Position numbers and translations under genes: made by a program
Shown: in pieces, positions 10,553 through 21,379 of the stretch
Layout of the letters: the number at the start of each line of letters is the position of its first letter
How positions within the stretch are numbered: the stretch's first letter is position 1
NCBI RefSeq assembly: GCF_029407905.1
Contig: NC_073628.1
Span: 60,954,501 to 61,018,500 of the forward strand
Direction of reading: 5' to 3'
DNA: 64,000 bases
From: Bubalus kerabau
Taxonomy: Eukaryota; Chordata; Mammalia; Artiodactyla; Bovidae
The notes under the pieces: model-generated
Databases searched by the model: none
Seen by the model: the letters and a program-made list of their open reading frames with translations, nothing else
What the model was told of the DNA's origin: nothing

Positions 10553-11360
10553 TTAATATTATTTTTCAGTTACATTAATATATATCAAATATACAAACGT
10601 GCACATAACTAAAAATCTAACAATTTAATAATAAAAGTATAAAAATAAGCCACAATAATGAGGTAATAAAAAAACCTAGATAATAATATATAGAATGAAT
10701 AATAAGTCAAAATTGAAAACTAAAACTATGCTCAGAGATGAAGAGACCAAGTTTGTTAAACATTAAACAGAATAATTTTTTAAATTTAACTAATGATTTA
10801 CTTCAAATGATTAAAAGAAATGCAGTTAATTTATAGATGGAAATTAATACACCAAAAACAAAGCAAATTGAGTCCGTAAAATGTATTATAAACAGTTCAG
10901 GAACTGATGGCTTTAAAAAAAGATGAAATGGTTTCTGATAAATCTAAATAAAGATGAAAGGAGTTAAAAACATAGTAACTAAAATGGAATAGCTAAACTG
11001 TATGTGTGCATGCGTTTGTGTATATATGACTAGATTGTGGTGGCAATTCAATGAATTTGAAAATCTTGAAACAAATTATACTCAAGCAGAGCCAGAATTT
11101 CATAAAATTAATCCAATGAAGCACAAATAATTTAATGAATCAATATTCAGAGTAAATAGTCATCAAATCAAAAATTAAAAAAAAAAACACAAATAATGGC
11201 TTCTAAAAGTTAGTCAAGTTCAAATTAATTTTATAGGGCATATCCTATTTCTATGACAAATAACAATTCTCATTTTATAAAACAGCTACTGAGCATGGAA
11301 AAATACAGTCTTCACTAAGTTTAAGCAATCTTGATTCTAAGCTGGATCACTCCAAAATAA
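10553..11360. other. AT-rich non-repeat interval
   Basis: Strongly AT-rich, many A-runs, no open frame worth naming. It could contain a very old LINE remnant, but I cannot identify one. Confidence 0.4.
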
Positions 11361-11361
11361 T

Positions 11362-11527
11362 TGCTGGAGATACAGGTTTGATCCCTGCGTCCAGAAGAGC
11401 TGCTGGAAGTCGGCACGGCAATTCGCTCCAGTATTCTTCCTGGAGAATCCCATGGATAGAAGAGCCTGGCAGGCTACAGCCTATAGGGTCGCAAAGAGTC
11501 AGACATGACTGAAGCGACTGAGCACTA
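11362..11527 (+). repeat. Bov-tA SINE, 5'-truncated
   Basis: Begins inside the tRNA-like part ('gagatacaggtttgatccct') and runs to 'gacatgactgaagcgactga'. The head is missing and the middle is diverged. Confidence 0.75.
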
Positions 11528-11864
11528 AAGTGGTATTTATGAATGGATATATATATTGTCTTACAAAATATTAGTAAGCATGTTTCAGATGGCCATAAGA
11601 GAATTATGATCTACATTGATGGTTTCTTTAGAAAGGAATAAATTTTATGTTAATACTGTATGTGATTCCAGTAAGTTAAAGCTGTATATTCAGATTGAAA
11701 ATTTCATGGAAAAGATTTTACACAAAATTTCATTTAATTAAATAAGGCAATCAACCTCTTAATAATTCTTAATTATAGTAATAAAGAAGTTATGTATGAG
11801 ATATATATTAACCTTGAAAAGAACATATTACCCATACTAGGACTAAGGACAGAATGCATGTGCT

Positions 11865-12400
11865 TATCTGCTAAGGCTTCTATAACAAATACCACAGACT
11901 GACTGACACAAGAGAATTGTGAAAAGTGAAATTAAAAGTTGCTCAGTCGTGTCTGACTCTTGGTGACCCCATAGACATAAGTCCATGGAATTCTTCAGGC
12001 CAGAATATTGGAGTGGGTAGCCTTTCCCTTCTCCAGGGGATCTCCCTAAGCCAAGGATCCAACCCAGGTCTCCCACACCGCAGGCGGATTCTTTACCAGC
12101 TGAGCCACAAGACAGCTCTATTTTCTCATAATTCTGGGAGCTGGAAATCCAAGATCAAGGTGCTGGCAAAGTTGATTTCTGGTATGACCTCTCTCCTTGG
12201 CTTGCAGACCCTTTTTACTGTATTGGCACCTGGCCTTTTCTCTGTGTGTGCTCCTGGTGTCCATTCTGCTTCTTACAAGGACATCAATGTTATTAGATTA
12301 GGGCCCCGCTCTTTGACCTCATTTCACTTTTAATTACTTTCTTCAAAGTCCTTATATCCAAACGCAATCATGATGGGAGACAGGGCTTGATGTTTTGTTG
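11865..12400 (+). repeat. Ancient interspersed repeat, split by a SINE
   Basis: The left part ('aaggcttctataacaaatac', 'cacagactgactgac') and the right part ('ataattctgggagctggaaa', 'atcaaggtgctggcaaagtt', 'gattagggccccgc') belong together as a widespread old mammalian repeat whose family name I cannot give with certainty. The antisense SINE at 11927-12115 separates them, so the SINE is younger. Confidence 0.55.
11927..12115 (-). repeat. Bov-tA SINE, antisense, inside an older repeat
   Basis: The complement of the SINE, from 'agttgctcagtcgtgtctga' to 'ttaccagctgagccacaag'. It interrupts the old repeat of 11865-12400. Confidence 0.85.
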
Positions 12401-12690
12401 TCATCATAAATTACATATTTATATATTATATATGCATTAACATAAATTTATATCTATGCTATGCCTTGGTCCTTTAAATCATACAGGGACAAGCAGAGAG
12501 ATTTTAAACAAGAAATATTATAATAATCCAGTTTGCATTTAGTTATGTAGTTATCTCCACCAATCTTCTTTATTTTGATGTATGGCTTCAAGTTGCTGTC
12601 TAGTGTCCTTGTGTTTACATCCAGAAGACTCCTTTCTGCATTTTTGTAGGGCAGGTCTACAAACAACAAATTCCTTGAACTTTTGTTTAC
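12400..12690. other. Non-repeat interval
   Basis: AT-rich sequence between the ancient repeat and the antisense L1. Nothing recognised. Confidence 0.4.
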
Positions 12691-13308
12691 CTTGATTTTT
12701 TTTTTTAATTGAAGTCTAGTTGACTTACAGTTCTGTGTTAGAAATAGGATTACAGCAAAGTGCTTCAGTTGTGTGTTTACATATATGTGTCTATATATAT
12801 GTATATACTTTTTCAGATTATTTTTCATTGTGGGTTATTTGAAAAGATTGAATATAGTTCCATATGCTATAAACTGCTTAAATTTCTTATTGAGTTTGAA
12901 ATTTTGCTAATCAGATTTGGAATTCAGTGGATTATTTTGTTACTATTATCCAGCAGTTTAGGAATGCCACCCTACAGCTTTCTGGCCTCCATCGGTTTTG
13001 CTAAGAAATTGACACATAATGTTGTCAACAACTTGTTTGTGGTAAGTAGCCTCTCTCCTTTTGATTTCAGAGTGCTCTCTTTGTCTTTTGACAGTTTGAT
13101 TATAATGTGTCTCAATGTGGATATTGTTGTATTCATTCTTCTTGGAGTTCATTACATATCCTATTTGTGTAAAATCGTATCGTCCATCAAATTAGGAAGC
13201 TTTCAGCCATTGTATCATCATATACTCTGTCACTTTTTCCTCTCCCACTGGGACTCCTAGTCTGCATTATCAGTAAGTTTGATGATGTCTTACAAGCCTT
13301 TTATGCTG

Positions 13309-13336
13309 TTTTTTTTTTTTTTTTTTTTTTTTTTTT
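13309..13336. repeat. Poly-T run inside old L1
   Basis: An uninterrupted T-run of about 28 bases. It is either an internal tail left by a lost insertion or slippage expansion. Length is prone to assembly error. Confidence 0.8.
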
Positions 13337-13474
13337 GTCTCTATTAGTTTTTCTTTCTGCCTCTCAGACTGGATAACTGCTGATCTGTCTTATGTATATA
13401 CACTTTTGTCTTCCTTAAATCTCTTGTTGAAATTCTCTAGTGATTTTTTTTTATTATTTTATAAAAAATAGTTC

Positions 13475-13612
13475 AAAGCTCTCTGACTATTTTTAAGTTG
13501 CCTTCTTGATTTGATATTTATTGATTGCTATAAGCCTTTGACTTTTTTCAAGAGTTAAGCAAAATCAATGCTGATATTTTTTGTTTACTTTTACTGTGTT
13601 TGTAGAGAGACA
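13475..13612. repeat. Local duplication, copy 1
   Basis: 'actatttttaagttgccttc' followed by 'ttgctataagccttt', then 'cttttactgtgtttgtagag'. The same order of segments recurs at 14794-15172, about 1.3 kb away, with a SINE inserted in the second copy. Confidence 0.65.
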
Positions 13613-14504
13613 AACTATACAATTATTTTGTAACTTTTATGCTTTTCAACTCCAGAATTCTTGTTTGGTTCCTTTTTTATAGTTTCTCTCTTTATTGATA
13701 TCTATCATTCTTGAGGCATTATTTGCATAATGTCCTTTAGTTTTGTCCATAGTTCCCTTTACCTCTTTGACTATAAGACAATAGAGTCTTTTTCTAGTAA
13801 GTCCAATGTCTGTACTTCCACAGAGACAATTTTGGTTAATTTTCTTATGAGTGGAGCATACATTTTTTTTGTTTTTACATGCTTCATTATTTTTTGTTGA
13901 AACCTGAACATTTTAAATTTTAGACTTGTTAATTCTGGAAATTAGATTTCTCTGCCACCTTGAAATTTTTTGTTGTTGCTTTCTCTGCTTTTAATTGTTT
14001 GGTTTTTTAATGAGTTTTCTAATCTATGTTTGTAAAGAATGTATTCATTGATATGTGTGGTCTGCAGTCTTTCTTCTTTTGGTTAGGTGATGCTGAGTGA
14101 TGTCTTTGGATGCTTATAAACGAAAACAGAACCCAAAATTCTCTTAGTCTTTGCACACCAGCTCTTTGTTGCAACACTCCTTTATCCTTAGCTGGCCAGT
14201 TACCGACCTTGCTCAGTCTTTACTTCCTATTTGTGCAGAGCCTAAAGATCAGTCTGAGGTAACAGTTTAGAGTCGCCTCAGGTTCTTTGGTTTGTTTGTT
14301 TTCAACACAAATCTTTCTCTGAGCGTGCACATAAATTTCTATATTCCCTAATACTCATGTGAGATTTTCAGTGCCATAATTCTTCAAAGACTCCTTCTTC
14401 ACAAATTTTCCTCTCAGACTTCTATCAGTTTGTTATTGTTCCTCAAATTGTAATCATTTGCTCTATGCAGCAGTGGGTTCTTCATTTGCCTTCCACATTT
14501 TCTG

Positions 14505-14550
14505 AAAAAACAAAACAAAACAAAAAAACAAAAACAAAACAAAAAAAATG
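14505..14550. repeat. A-rich low-complexity tract (CAAAA)n
   Basis: An imperfect CAAAA/CAAAAAA array, typical of a decayed retrotransposon tail or a simple repeat. Confidence 0.8.
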
Positions 14551-14793
14551 CCCTCTGTGTAGCCACTTTTCTGCCCTGAGGAAGTTCTGGATCAGGTGAA
14601 GCAGAGGCGAGTGCTTTTGTCAGTCCTATAGGTAGGCATTAGACTAAAACACATACAAATAACTATTTGAGAATAAATTCAACTTTGCTTCCTCTGGAGC
14701 CAGGGACCAGAATGACATATTGGAATACCAGTTGTCATTTCAAGACCATTTTGGAGCCAGGAGAGAGGTAGGACAAAGGCAAGTAAAAACACT

Positions 14794-15172
14794 TCAAAGC
14801 TCCCCAACTATTTTTAAGTTGCCTTCTTGATTAGGCTTTTACTTGGTTGCTATAAGCCTTTGGTGGCTCAATGGTAATGAATTTGCCTACAATTACAGGA
14901 GAGGCAGGTTTGACCCCTGGGTTGGGAAGATTCCCCCGGTGAAGGAAATGTCAACGCACTTCAGTATTCTTCCCCAGGAAATCCCATGGACAGAGAAGCC
15001 TGGTGGGCTATAGTCCATGAGGTTGCAAAAGGGTCAGACATGACTTAGTGACTAAATATCAAAACTAAGCATTTGACCTTTTACGTTTTTTTTTTTTTTA
15101 ATTAAGAGTTAAAACACACACATGAAAATTTGACACTTTCATTCACTTTTACTGCATTTGTAGAGGGACAAC
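14794..15172. repeat. Local duplication, copy 2, split by SINE
   Basis: 'actatttttaagttgccttc' and 'ggttgctataagcctttg' match copy 1 at 13475. The SINE at 14867-15055 follows, and the match resumes with 'ttgaccttttacg' and 'cttttactgcatttgtagag'. The SINE arrived after the duplication. Confidence 0.6.
14867..15055 (+). repeat. Bov-tA SINE inside the duplicated segment
   Basis: Complete order from 'gtggctcaatggtaatgaat' through 'tttgacccctgggttgggaa' to 'cagacatgacttagtgac'. It interrupts the second copy of the local duplication. Confidence 0.82.
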
Positions 15173-15338
15173 CTCTTGGAACTACCACTACACCATATTC
15201 AATGGCATCAAACACAAACCATTTGCATACATTTGGCATTAAAAATATATCTAATACTACTAGAATGAAACTAATAAATTTTCTAATATTTATGGGACAT
15301 GTGTGTGTGTGTTTCTGTTTATGTGTGTTTTGTTGTTT
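15056..15338. other. Short interval with (GT)n and T-run
   Basis: Contains the end of the duplicated segment, unique AT-rich sequence and a GT-rich run at about 15300-15332. Confidence 0.4.
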
Positions 15339-15339
15339 T

Positions 15340-15604
15340 TGTTCAGTCGCTCAGTTGTGTCCAACTCTGTGTAACCCCCATGGACTGCAGACTGCAGCAC
15401 ATAAGTCTTTCCTGTCCTTCACCATCTCCTGGAGCTTGCTCAAGCTCATGTCCACTGAGTTGGTGATTCCATCCAACCATCTTGTCCTTTGTTGTACTCT
15501 TCTCCTGCCTTCAATCTTTCCCATCATAAGGGTCTTTTCTAATGAATCAGCTCTTTGCATCAGGTCGCCAAAGTATTGAGCTTCAGCTTCAGCATCAGTC
15601 CTTC
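15340..15604 (-). mobile_element. BovB 3' end fragment, antisense
   Basis: The complement of the BovB 3' end, from 'gttcagtcgctcagttgtgt' to 'agcatcagtccttc', stops abruptly at the edge of the LTR at 15605. On the minus strand it encodes the C-terminal part ending VGHN. The expected BovB continuation is not found on the far side of the LTR. Confidence 0.8.
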
Positions 15605-16605
15605 TGTTGCAGGAAGGACTTCTGTTTCCAGGGCCCAAATGGGGCTCTTGGCTTACACTCAAAAATGAATTGTCTGAGGAGACACATGTGTTGAGAAAGC
15701 AAGAGACTTTATTGGGAAGGGGTGCTCAGGTGGAGAGCAGTAGGGTAAGGGAACCCAGGAGAACTGCTCTGCCACGTGTCTCCCAGTCTTGAGTTTTATG
15801 GTGATGGGATTAATTTCCAGGTTGTCCCTGACCAATCATTCTGACTCAGAGTCCTTCCTTGTTGTGCACGCATTGCTCAGCCAAGATGGCTGCCAGTGAG
15901 AATGATTCAGGGAGGTGGTCAAACATGTGGTGTCTCCTTTTGACCTTTCTCGAACTCTTCCAGTTGGTGGTGGTTTATTAGTTCCATGTTCTTACCAGGA
16001 CCTCCTGTCATAAAACAATTCATGCAAATGGTTACTATGGTATCTGGGAAGGGTAGGTCGTTTCAGTCAGTGAGCTTCTCCAAACAACTGTCCCCTGAGA
16101 GATTTCTTGGGAACTGGGACAGAGGTATCTTTCTCCTGTGACTTCTTCCTGCTGTTCATGCATGTAGTTCTGCCTAGCAGAGTAAAAGCCTCCCTCTACC
16201 TGATCTAACTTGAGGTATTCTATATCTGAAACGGGCTTCCATCCTTGTGGTAACAGCAATTTAGTCTAAAACTCTCGGACCCTGTCAGAGACGAAACAGA
16301 CAGAGGCCAAACAGTATACCTTACAAGATGGTTATCACTGGTCCCCAGAAAAGGAAGGCAAAATTTGGGGTGAGGCAACAAGGTGGTGTTCCAGGAATCT
16401 TGTGCTCATCCTGAAGTTATCATCTTCCACCTGGGTGGGGATCCCAGTTCCATAGAAGAATTCAAAGAATTTGTTATGGGTCTTCCTTGAGGAGGAACCA
16501 GATTTTGCCCTAAGGCTGTACCACCACTTGAATGCTTCTCCTCTGTTTTTACATCCCCTCCCTTCTCTTATCAGCTGGACTGCCCTTTGAAACTTAGGGA
16601 AGGTT
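15605..16605 (-). mobile_element. Endogenous retroviral LTR, antisense (BTLTR1-like)
   Basis: Read on the minus strand: a TATA-like 'ccataaaactc' (15791-15801), a polyadenylation signal AATAAA (15708-15713), then a U5-like end rich in CT that finishes 'ccttcctgcaaca' at 15605, the CA expected of an LTR terminus. The left LTR edge is therefore clear. The other edge, near 16605, is not: no matched duplication is visible and the segment 16030-16600 may include non-LTR sequence. The minus-strand frame 16335-16616 (93 codons) has no retroviral motif I recognise. No gag, pol or env remains. Confidence 0.6.
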
Positions 16606-18625
16606 AGTTCAGTCATTTCAGTTGCTCAGTCATGCCCGACGCTTTGCGACCCCGTGAATTGCAGCACGCCAGGAATCCCTGTCCATCACCACCTAATGGA
16701 GATCACTCAAACTCACGTCCATCAAGAGGGATGATGCCATCTCATCCTCTGTCGTTCTCTTCTCCTCCTTCCCCCAATCCCTCCCAGCATCAGAGTCTTT
16801 TCCAATGAGTCAACTCTTCGCATGAGGTGACCAAAGTATTGGAGTTTCACTTTTAGCATCAGTCCTTCCAAAGAACACCGAGGACTGATCTCCTTTGGAA
16901 TGGACTGGTTGGATCTCCTTGCAGTCCAAGGGACTCTCGAGAGTCTTCTCCGACATCACAGTTCAAAGTCGTAAATTCTTTGGCGCTCAGCTTTCTTCAC
17001 AGTCCAACTATCACATCCATACATGACCACGAAAAACCATAGCTTTAACTAGACGGACTTTGTCAGCAAAGGAATGTCTCTGCTTTTGAATATGCTATCT
17101 AGATTGGTCATAACTGTCCTTCCAAGGAGTAAGCATCTTTTAATTTCATGGCTGCAATCACCATCTACAGTGATTCTGGAACCCAAATAAAGTCTGACAC
17201 TGTTTCTACTGTTTCCCCATCTATTTCACATGAAGTGATGGGACCAGATGCCATGATCTTCGTTTTCTGAATGTTGAGCTTTAAGCCAACTTTTTCACTC
17301 TCCTCTTTGACTTTCATCAAGAGGCTTTTTAGTTACTCTTCACTTTCTGCCCTAAGGGTGGTGTCATCTACATATCTGAGGTTTTTGATATTTCTCCCAG
17401 CAATCTTGATTCCAGCTTGTGCTTCTTCCAGCCCAACGTTTCTCATGATGTACTCTGCATATAATTTAAATAAGCAGGGTGACAACATACAGCGTTGACG
17501 TATTCCTTTTCCTATTTGGAAGCAGTCTGTTGTTCCATGTCCAGTTCTAACTGTTGCTTCCTGACCTGCATATAGGTTTCTCAAGAGGCAGGTCAGGTGC
17601 TCTGGTATTCCCATCGCTTTCAGAATTTTCCAGTTTATTGTGATCCACACAGTGAAAGGCTTTGGCACAGTCAATAAAGCAGAAATATATATGTTTTCTG
17701 GAATTCTCTTGCTTTTTCCATGACCCAGCAGATGTTGTCAATTTGACCTCTGGTTCCTCTGCCTTTTCTAAAACCAGCTTGAACATCTGGAAGTTCACGG
17801 TTCACATATTGCTGAAGCCTGGCTTGGAGAATTTTGAGCATTACTTTAGTAGCGTGTGAGATGAATGCAATTGTGCAGTAGTTTGAACATTCTTTGGCAT
17901 TACCTTTCTTTGAGATTGGGATGAAAACTGACCTTTTCCAGTCCTGTGGCCACTGCTGAGTTTTCCAAATTTGCTGGCGTATTGAGGATAGCACTTTCAC
18001 AGCATCATCTTTCAGGATTTTCAATAGCTCAACTGGAATTCCATCACCTCCACTAGCTTTGTGTGCAGTGATGCTTTTAAGGCCCACTTGACTTCACATT
18101 CCAGGATGTCTGACCCTAGGTGAGTGATCACACCATCGTGATTATCTTGGTCGTGAAGATCCTTTTTGTGCAGTTCTTCTGTGTATTCTTGCCACCTCTT
18201 CTTAATGCAGAGTTCCAAAGAATAGCAAGAAGAGATAAGAAAGGCTTCCTCCGCGATCAGTACAAAGAAATAGAGGAAAACAACAGACTGCAAAAGACTA
18301 GAGATCGCTTCAAGAAAATTAGAGATACCAAGGGAACAGTTCATGCAAAGATGGGCTTGATAAAGGACAGAAATGGTATGGACCTAACAGAAGCAGAAGG
18401 TATTAAGAAGAGGTGGCAAGAATACACTGAAGAACTATACAAAAAAGAGCTTCATGGCCCAGATAATCACGACGGGGTGATCACTCACCTAGAGCCAGAC
18501 ATCCTGGAATGTGAAGTCAAGTGGGCCTTAGAAAGCATCACTACACACAAAGCTAGTGGAGGTGATGGAATTCCAGTTGAGCTACTTCAAATCCTGGAAG
18601 ATGATGCTGTGAAAGTGCTGCACTC
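16606..18625 (-). mobile_element. BovB with inverted 5' segment
   Basis: 16606-18203 is the complement of BovB from its 3' end back to the KRWQEYTEEL region. At about 18204 the orientation flips: 18205-18625 is sense BovB from the NAEFQ region to the VKVLHS region. The switch point has a 3-base overlap (aat). The two arms share about 220 bp of the same BovB region in opposite orientation (17985-18203 and 18404-18625). Reverse transcriptase pieces on the minus strand (17333-17674, 17671-18087) carry YVDD in place of YADD and LSPCLF, broken by frameshifts. Confidence 0.85.
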
Positions 18626-18965
18626 AAAAACAAAAAAATTCCAGTACTAAGTATTTTGTATGGATGCCTCTGGACTCTTCAGAGGTACTGCAGTGACCAA
18701 CATAGTCTAAGACTTATTTTTTCCTCTACTTTTGGGTCATTGCTAATTAGCTTGAGCTATTTTTCAAATAGTCTCTTAAGGCCTAAATATAGGAAAAAAG
18801 AGCTTGTTATTTATATTTAGAATAAAATACCCAATGACAATTCCAAAATCACAAACATTCTGATTGGCAGATTCAAATGCTTCAGTATTTGAATGACCTG
18901 TAGCATATATATGTAAATAGACTTAGCAGCAGCAGCAAATATGTCTGAAAATGTATGTGTGTTTA

Positions 18966-18972
18966 AACAAAC

Positions 18973-19008
<36 letters not shown>

Positions 19009-19021
19009 ATATATATATATA
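18966..19021. repeat. (TA)n microsatellite
   Basis: An almost pure TA array of about 56 bp at the left edge of a BovB copy. It could be the element's own tail or a pre-existing target. Confidence 0.9.
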
Positions 19022-19037
19022 CTAGCATAGAATTTGT

Positions 19038-21235
19038 TTCCAGTTGTGTCCAACTCTTTGCAACCCCATGGGTTGCAGCACAACAGGCCTCCCTGTCCCT
19101 CACCATTTCCCAGAGTTTGCCCAAGTTCATGTTCATTGCATCCGTGATGCTGTGCAGGCATCTCATCCCTTGATGCCCTGTTCTCCTTCTACCCACAATC
19201 TTTCGCAGTATCAGGGGCTTTTCCAACAAGTCATGTTTGCATTAGATGACCAAATCACTGGAGCTTCAGTTCTTCTAGTGAATGCTCAGGGTTGATCTGC
19301 CATAAAATTGACTGGTTTGATCTCCTTGCTGTTCAAGGGACTTTCAGATGTCTTCCAGCACCACCATTCAAAGGCATCAATTCGTTGGTGTTCTGCCTTC
19401 CTTAAGGTTCAGCTCTCATAACTGTACATGACCACTGGGAAGACCATAGCCTGGACTATACAGATTTTGTCGGCAGAGTATTGTCTGCTATTCAACACAG
19501 AATCTAGGTTTGTCATTGCTTTCCTGCCAAGAAGCAATCATCTTATGATGTCATGGCTGCAGTCACCATCTGCAGTGATTTTGGAGCACAGGAAGAGGAA
19601 ATCTATCACTACTTCCACCTTTTCCCCTTCTATTTGCTGTGCAGTAATGGGCCCAGATGTGATGATCTTAGTTTCTTAAATACTTAATCTTAAGCTGGCT
19701 CGTCCACTCCTCTCTGTCACCTTCATCAAGAGGCTCTTGAATTCTGTCAAGAGAATGCACTAGACATAGCAAATACCCTTTTTAAACAACACAAGAGATG
19801 ACTTTACACATTGATATCACCAAATGATCGATACCAAAATCAAACTGATTACATTCTTTGTAGCCGAAGATGGAGAAACTGTACAGTGAGCACAAACAAG
19901 GGCCGGATCTAACTGTGGCTCAGATGATCAGCTGTTCGTAGAAAACTTCAGGCTTAAACTAAAGAAAACTGGGGAAAATACTAGGTCAGTCAGGCATGAC
20001 TTAAATCAAATCCTGTATGAATTCACAACAGAGGTAACAAATAGATTCAAGGGATTAGATCTACTTAACTGTGTGCCTGAAGAACTATGAACAGAGATTT
20101 GTAATATTGTACAGGAAGCAGAAAACAAAACTATCCCAAGGAAAAAGAAAAGCAAGAAGGCAAAGTGGTTATCTGAGGCTTTACAAACAGCAGAAGAATG
20201 GAGAAGTGAAAAGCAAGCAAAAGAGGGAAAGGTAAATCCAATTAAATGCAGAGTTTCAAAGAATAGCTAGCAGAGACAAGAAGGCCTTCTTCAATGAACA
20301 GTTATTAATAATAAAACAAGACAGCAAAAGGGGAAGACTAGAGATCTCTTCAGGAAAATTGGAAACATCAAGGGACCATTATATCCAAAGATGGGCACAT
20401 GAAGGATAAAAATGGCAGAGACCTAGTAGACACTGAAGAGATCAAGATGGAAACATTACATGGAAAAACTGTACAAAAAAAGATGGTAATGAACCAGATT
20501 GCTATGATGGTGTGGTTAGTGACCTAGAGCCAGACATTCTAGACTTCAAAGTCAAGTGGGCTGTAAGAAGCAGTGCTGTTAATAAAGCTAGTGGTTGTAA
20601 CGAAATTCCAGAAGAACAATTCAAACTCCTAAAGGATGATGCCAGCAAGGTTTTGCATTCCTTATATCAGCAGATCTGGAAGACCCAGCAGTGGCCACAG
20701 GACTGGAAAAGGTCAATCTTCATCATAATTGCCAAGAAGGATAGTACCAAAGAATGTGCTAGCCATCAGACAGTTGCTCTCATCTCCCATGCTAGTAAGG
20801 ACATGCTTAAAATCCTGCATGCTAGGCTTCAGCATTATGTGAACCAAGAAATTCCAGATGTCCAAGCCGGGTTTAGAAAAGGAAGAGGAACTAGAGATCA
20901 AACTGCCAACACTCACTGGATTATAGAGAAAGTAAGGGAATTTCAGTAAAACATCTATCCCTTTTTCATCAACTACACTAAAGCCTTTGACTGTGTGGAT
21001 CATGACAAACTGTGGAAAGCTCTTAGAGAGATGGGAATACCAGACCATCTTACCTGTCTCCTGAGAAACCTGAATGTGGTTCAAGAAACAGCAGTGAGAA
21101 CCCTGTGTGTGAAACTGATTGGTTCAAGACTGAGACAGGAGTACCACACAGCTGTCTGTGGTCACCCGGTCTGTTCAACTTATATGCTGAGGACATCACA
21201 GAAATGCTGGGTGGCTCAACACAAGCTGGAAACAC
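19038..21235 (-). mobile_element. Older BovB with 5' inversion
   Basis: 19038-19738 is the complement of the BovB 3' part back to the 'KSLLMKV' codons. At about 19738 it joins sense BovB from the endonuclease end ('aagagaatgcactag') through most of the reverse transcriptase to 'acaagctggaa' at 21235. About 95 nt of BovB, including the catalytic YADD codons, are absent between the two arms. The sense arm contains the frame 20512-20949, which keeps LPDVQAGFRKGRGTRDQ-like sequence. Divergence is higher than in the 44-49 kb copies. Confidence 0.8.
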
Positions 21236-21365
21236 AGTATTATATACACATAAATATTACCATCTTCCTTCCCAGAGACACATGCTGTGTGTTTTATTAT
21301 ATTTAAATTTTCTATGAGTTAATCTTAAATTTTAACAAATACACTAACACTCTAAGTCTTCTAGA
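21236..21365. other. Short AT-rich spacer between two BovB copies
   Basis: About 130 bp of AT-rich sequence, not recognised, separating two BovB copies. Confidence 0.4.
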
Positions 21366-21379
21366 ACTGTTAAGAAAGT

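Larger units (their letters stand above)
12695..14500 (-). mobile_element. Old L1 (L1M-type), antisense, long remnant
   Basis: It starts with the complement of an artiodactyl L1 3' end ('aattgaagtctagttgactt', 'gaatatagttccatatgcta') and continues into phrases typical of an old L1M antisense: 'ttgacagtttgattataatg', 'gtaagtccaatgtctg' and 'ttttttgttgaaacctgaac'. All frames are closed; the 166-codon frame at 12760-13260 is a chance opening on the antisense strand. A T-run of about 28 interrupts it at 13309-13336. Two L1 insertions of different age are probably superposed. Confidence 0.65.

Noticed and set aside
12760..13260. 166-codon hydrophobic frame resembling a membrane protein
   Set aside because: It is the antisense strand of an old L1; the hydrophobic look comes from T-rich codons.
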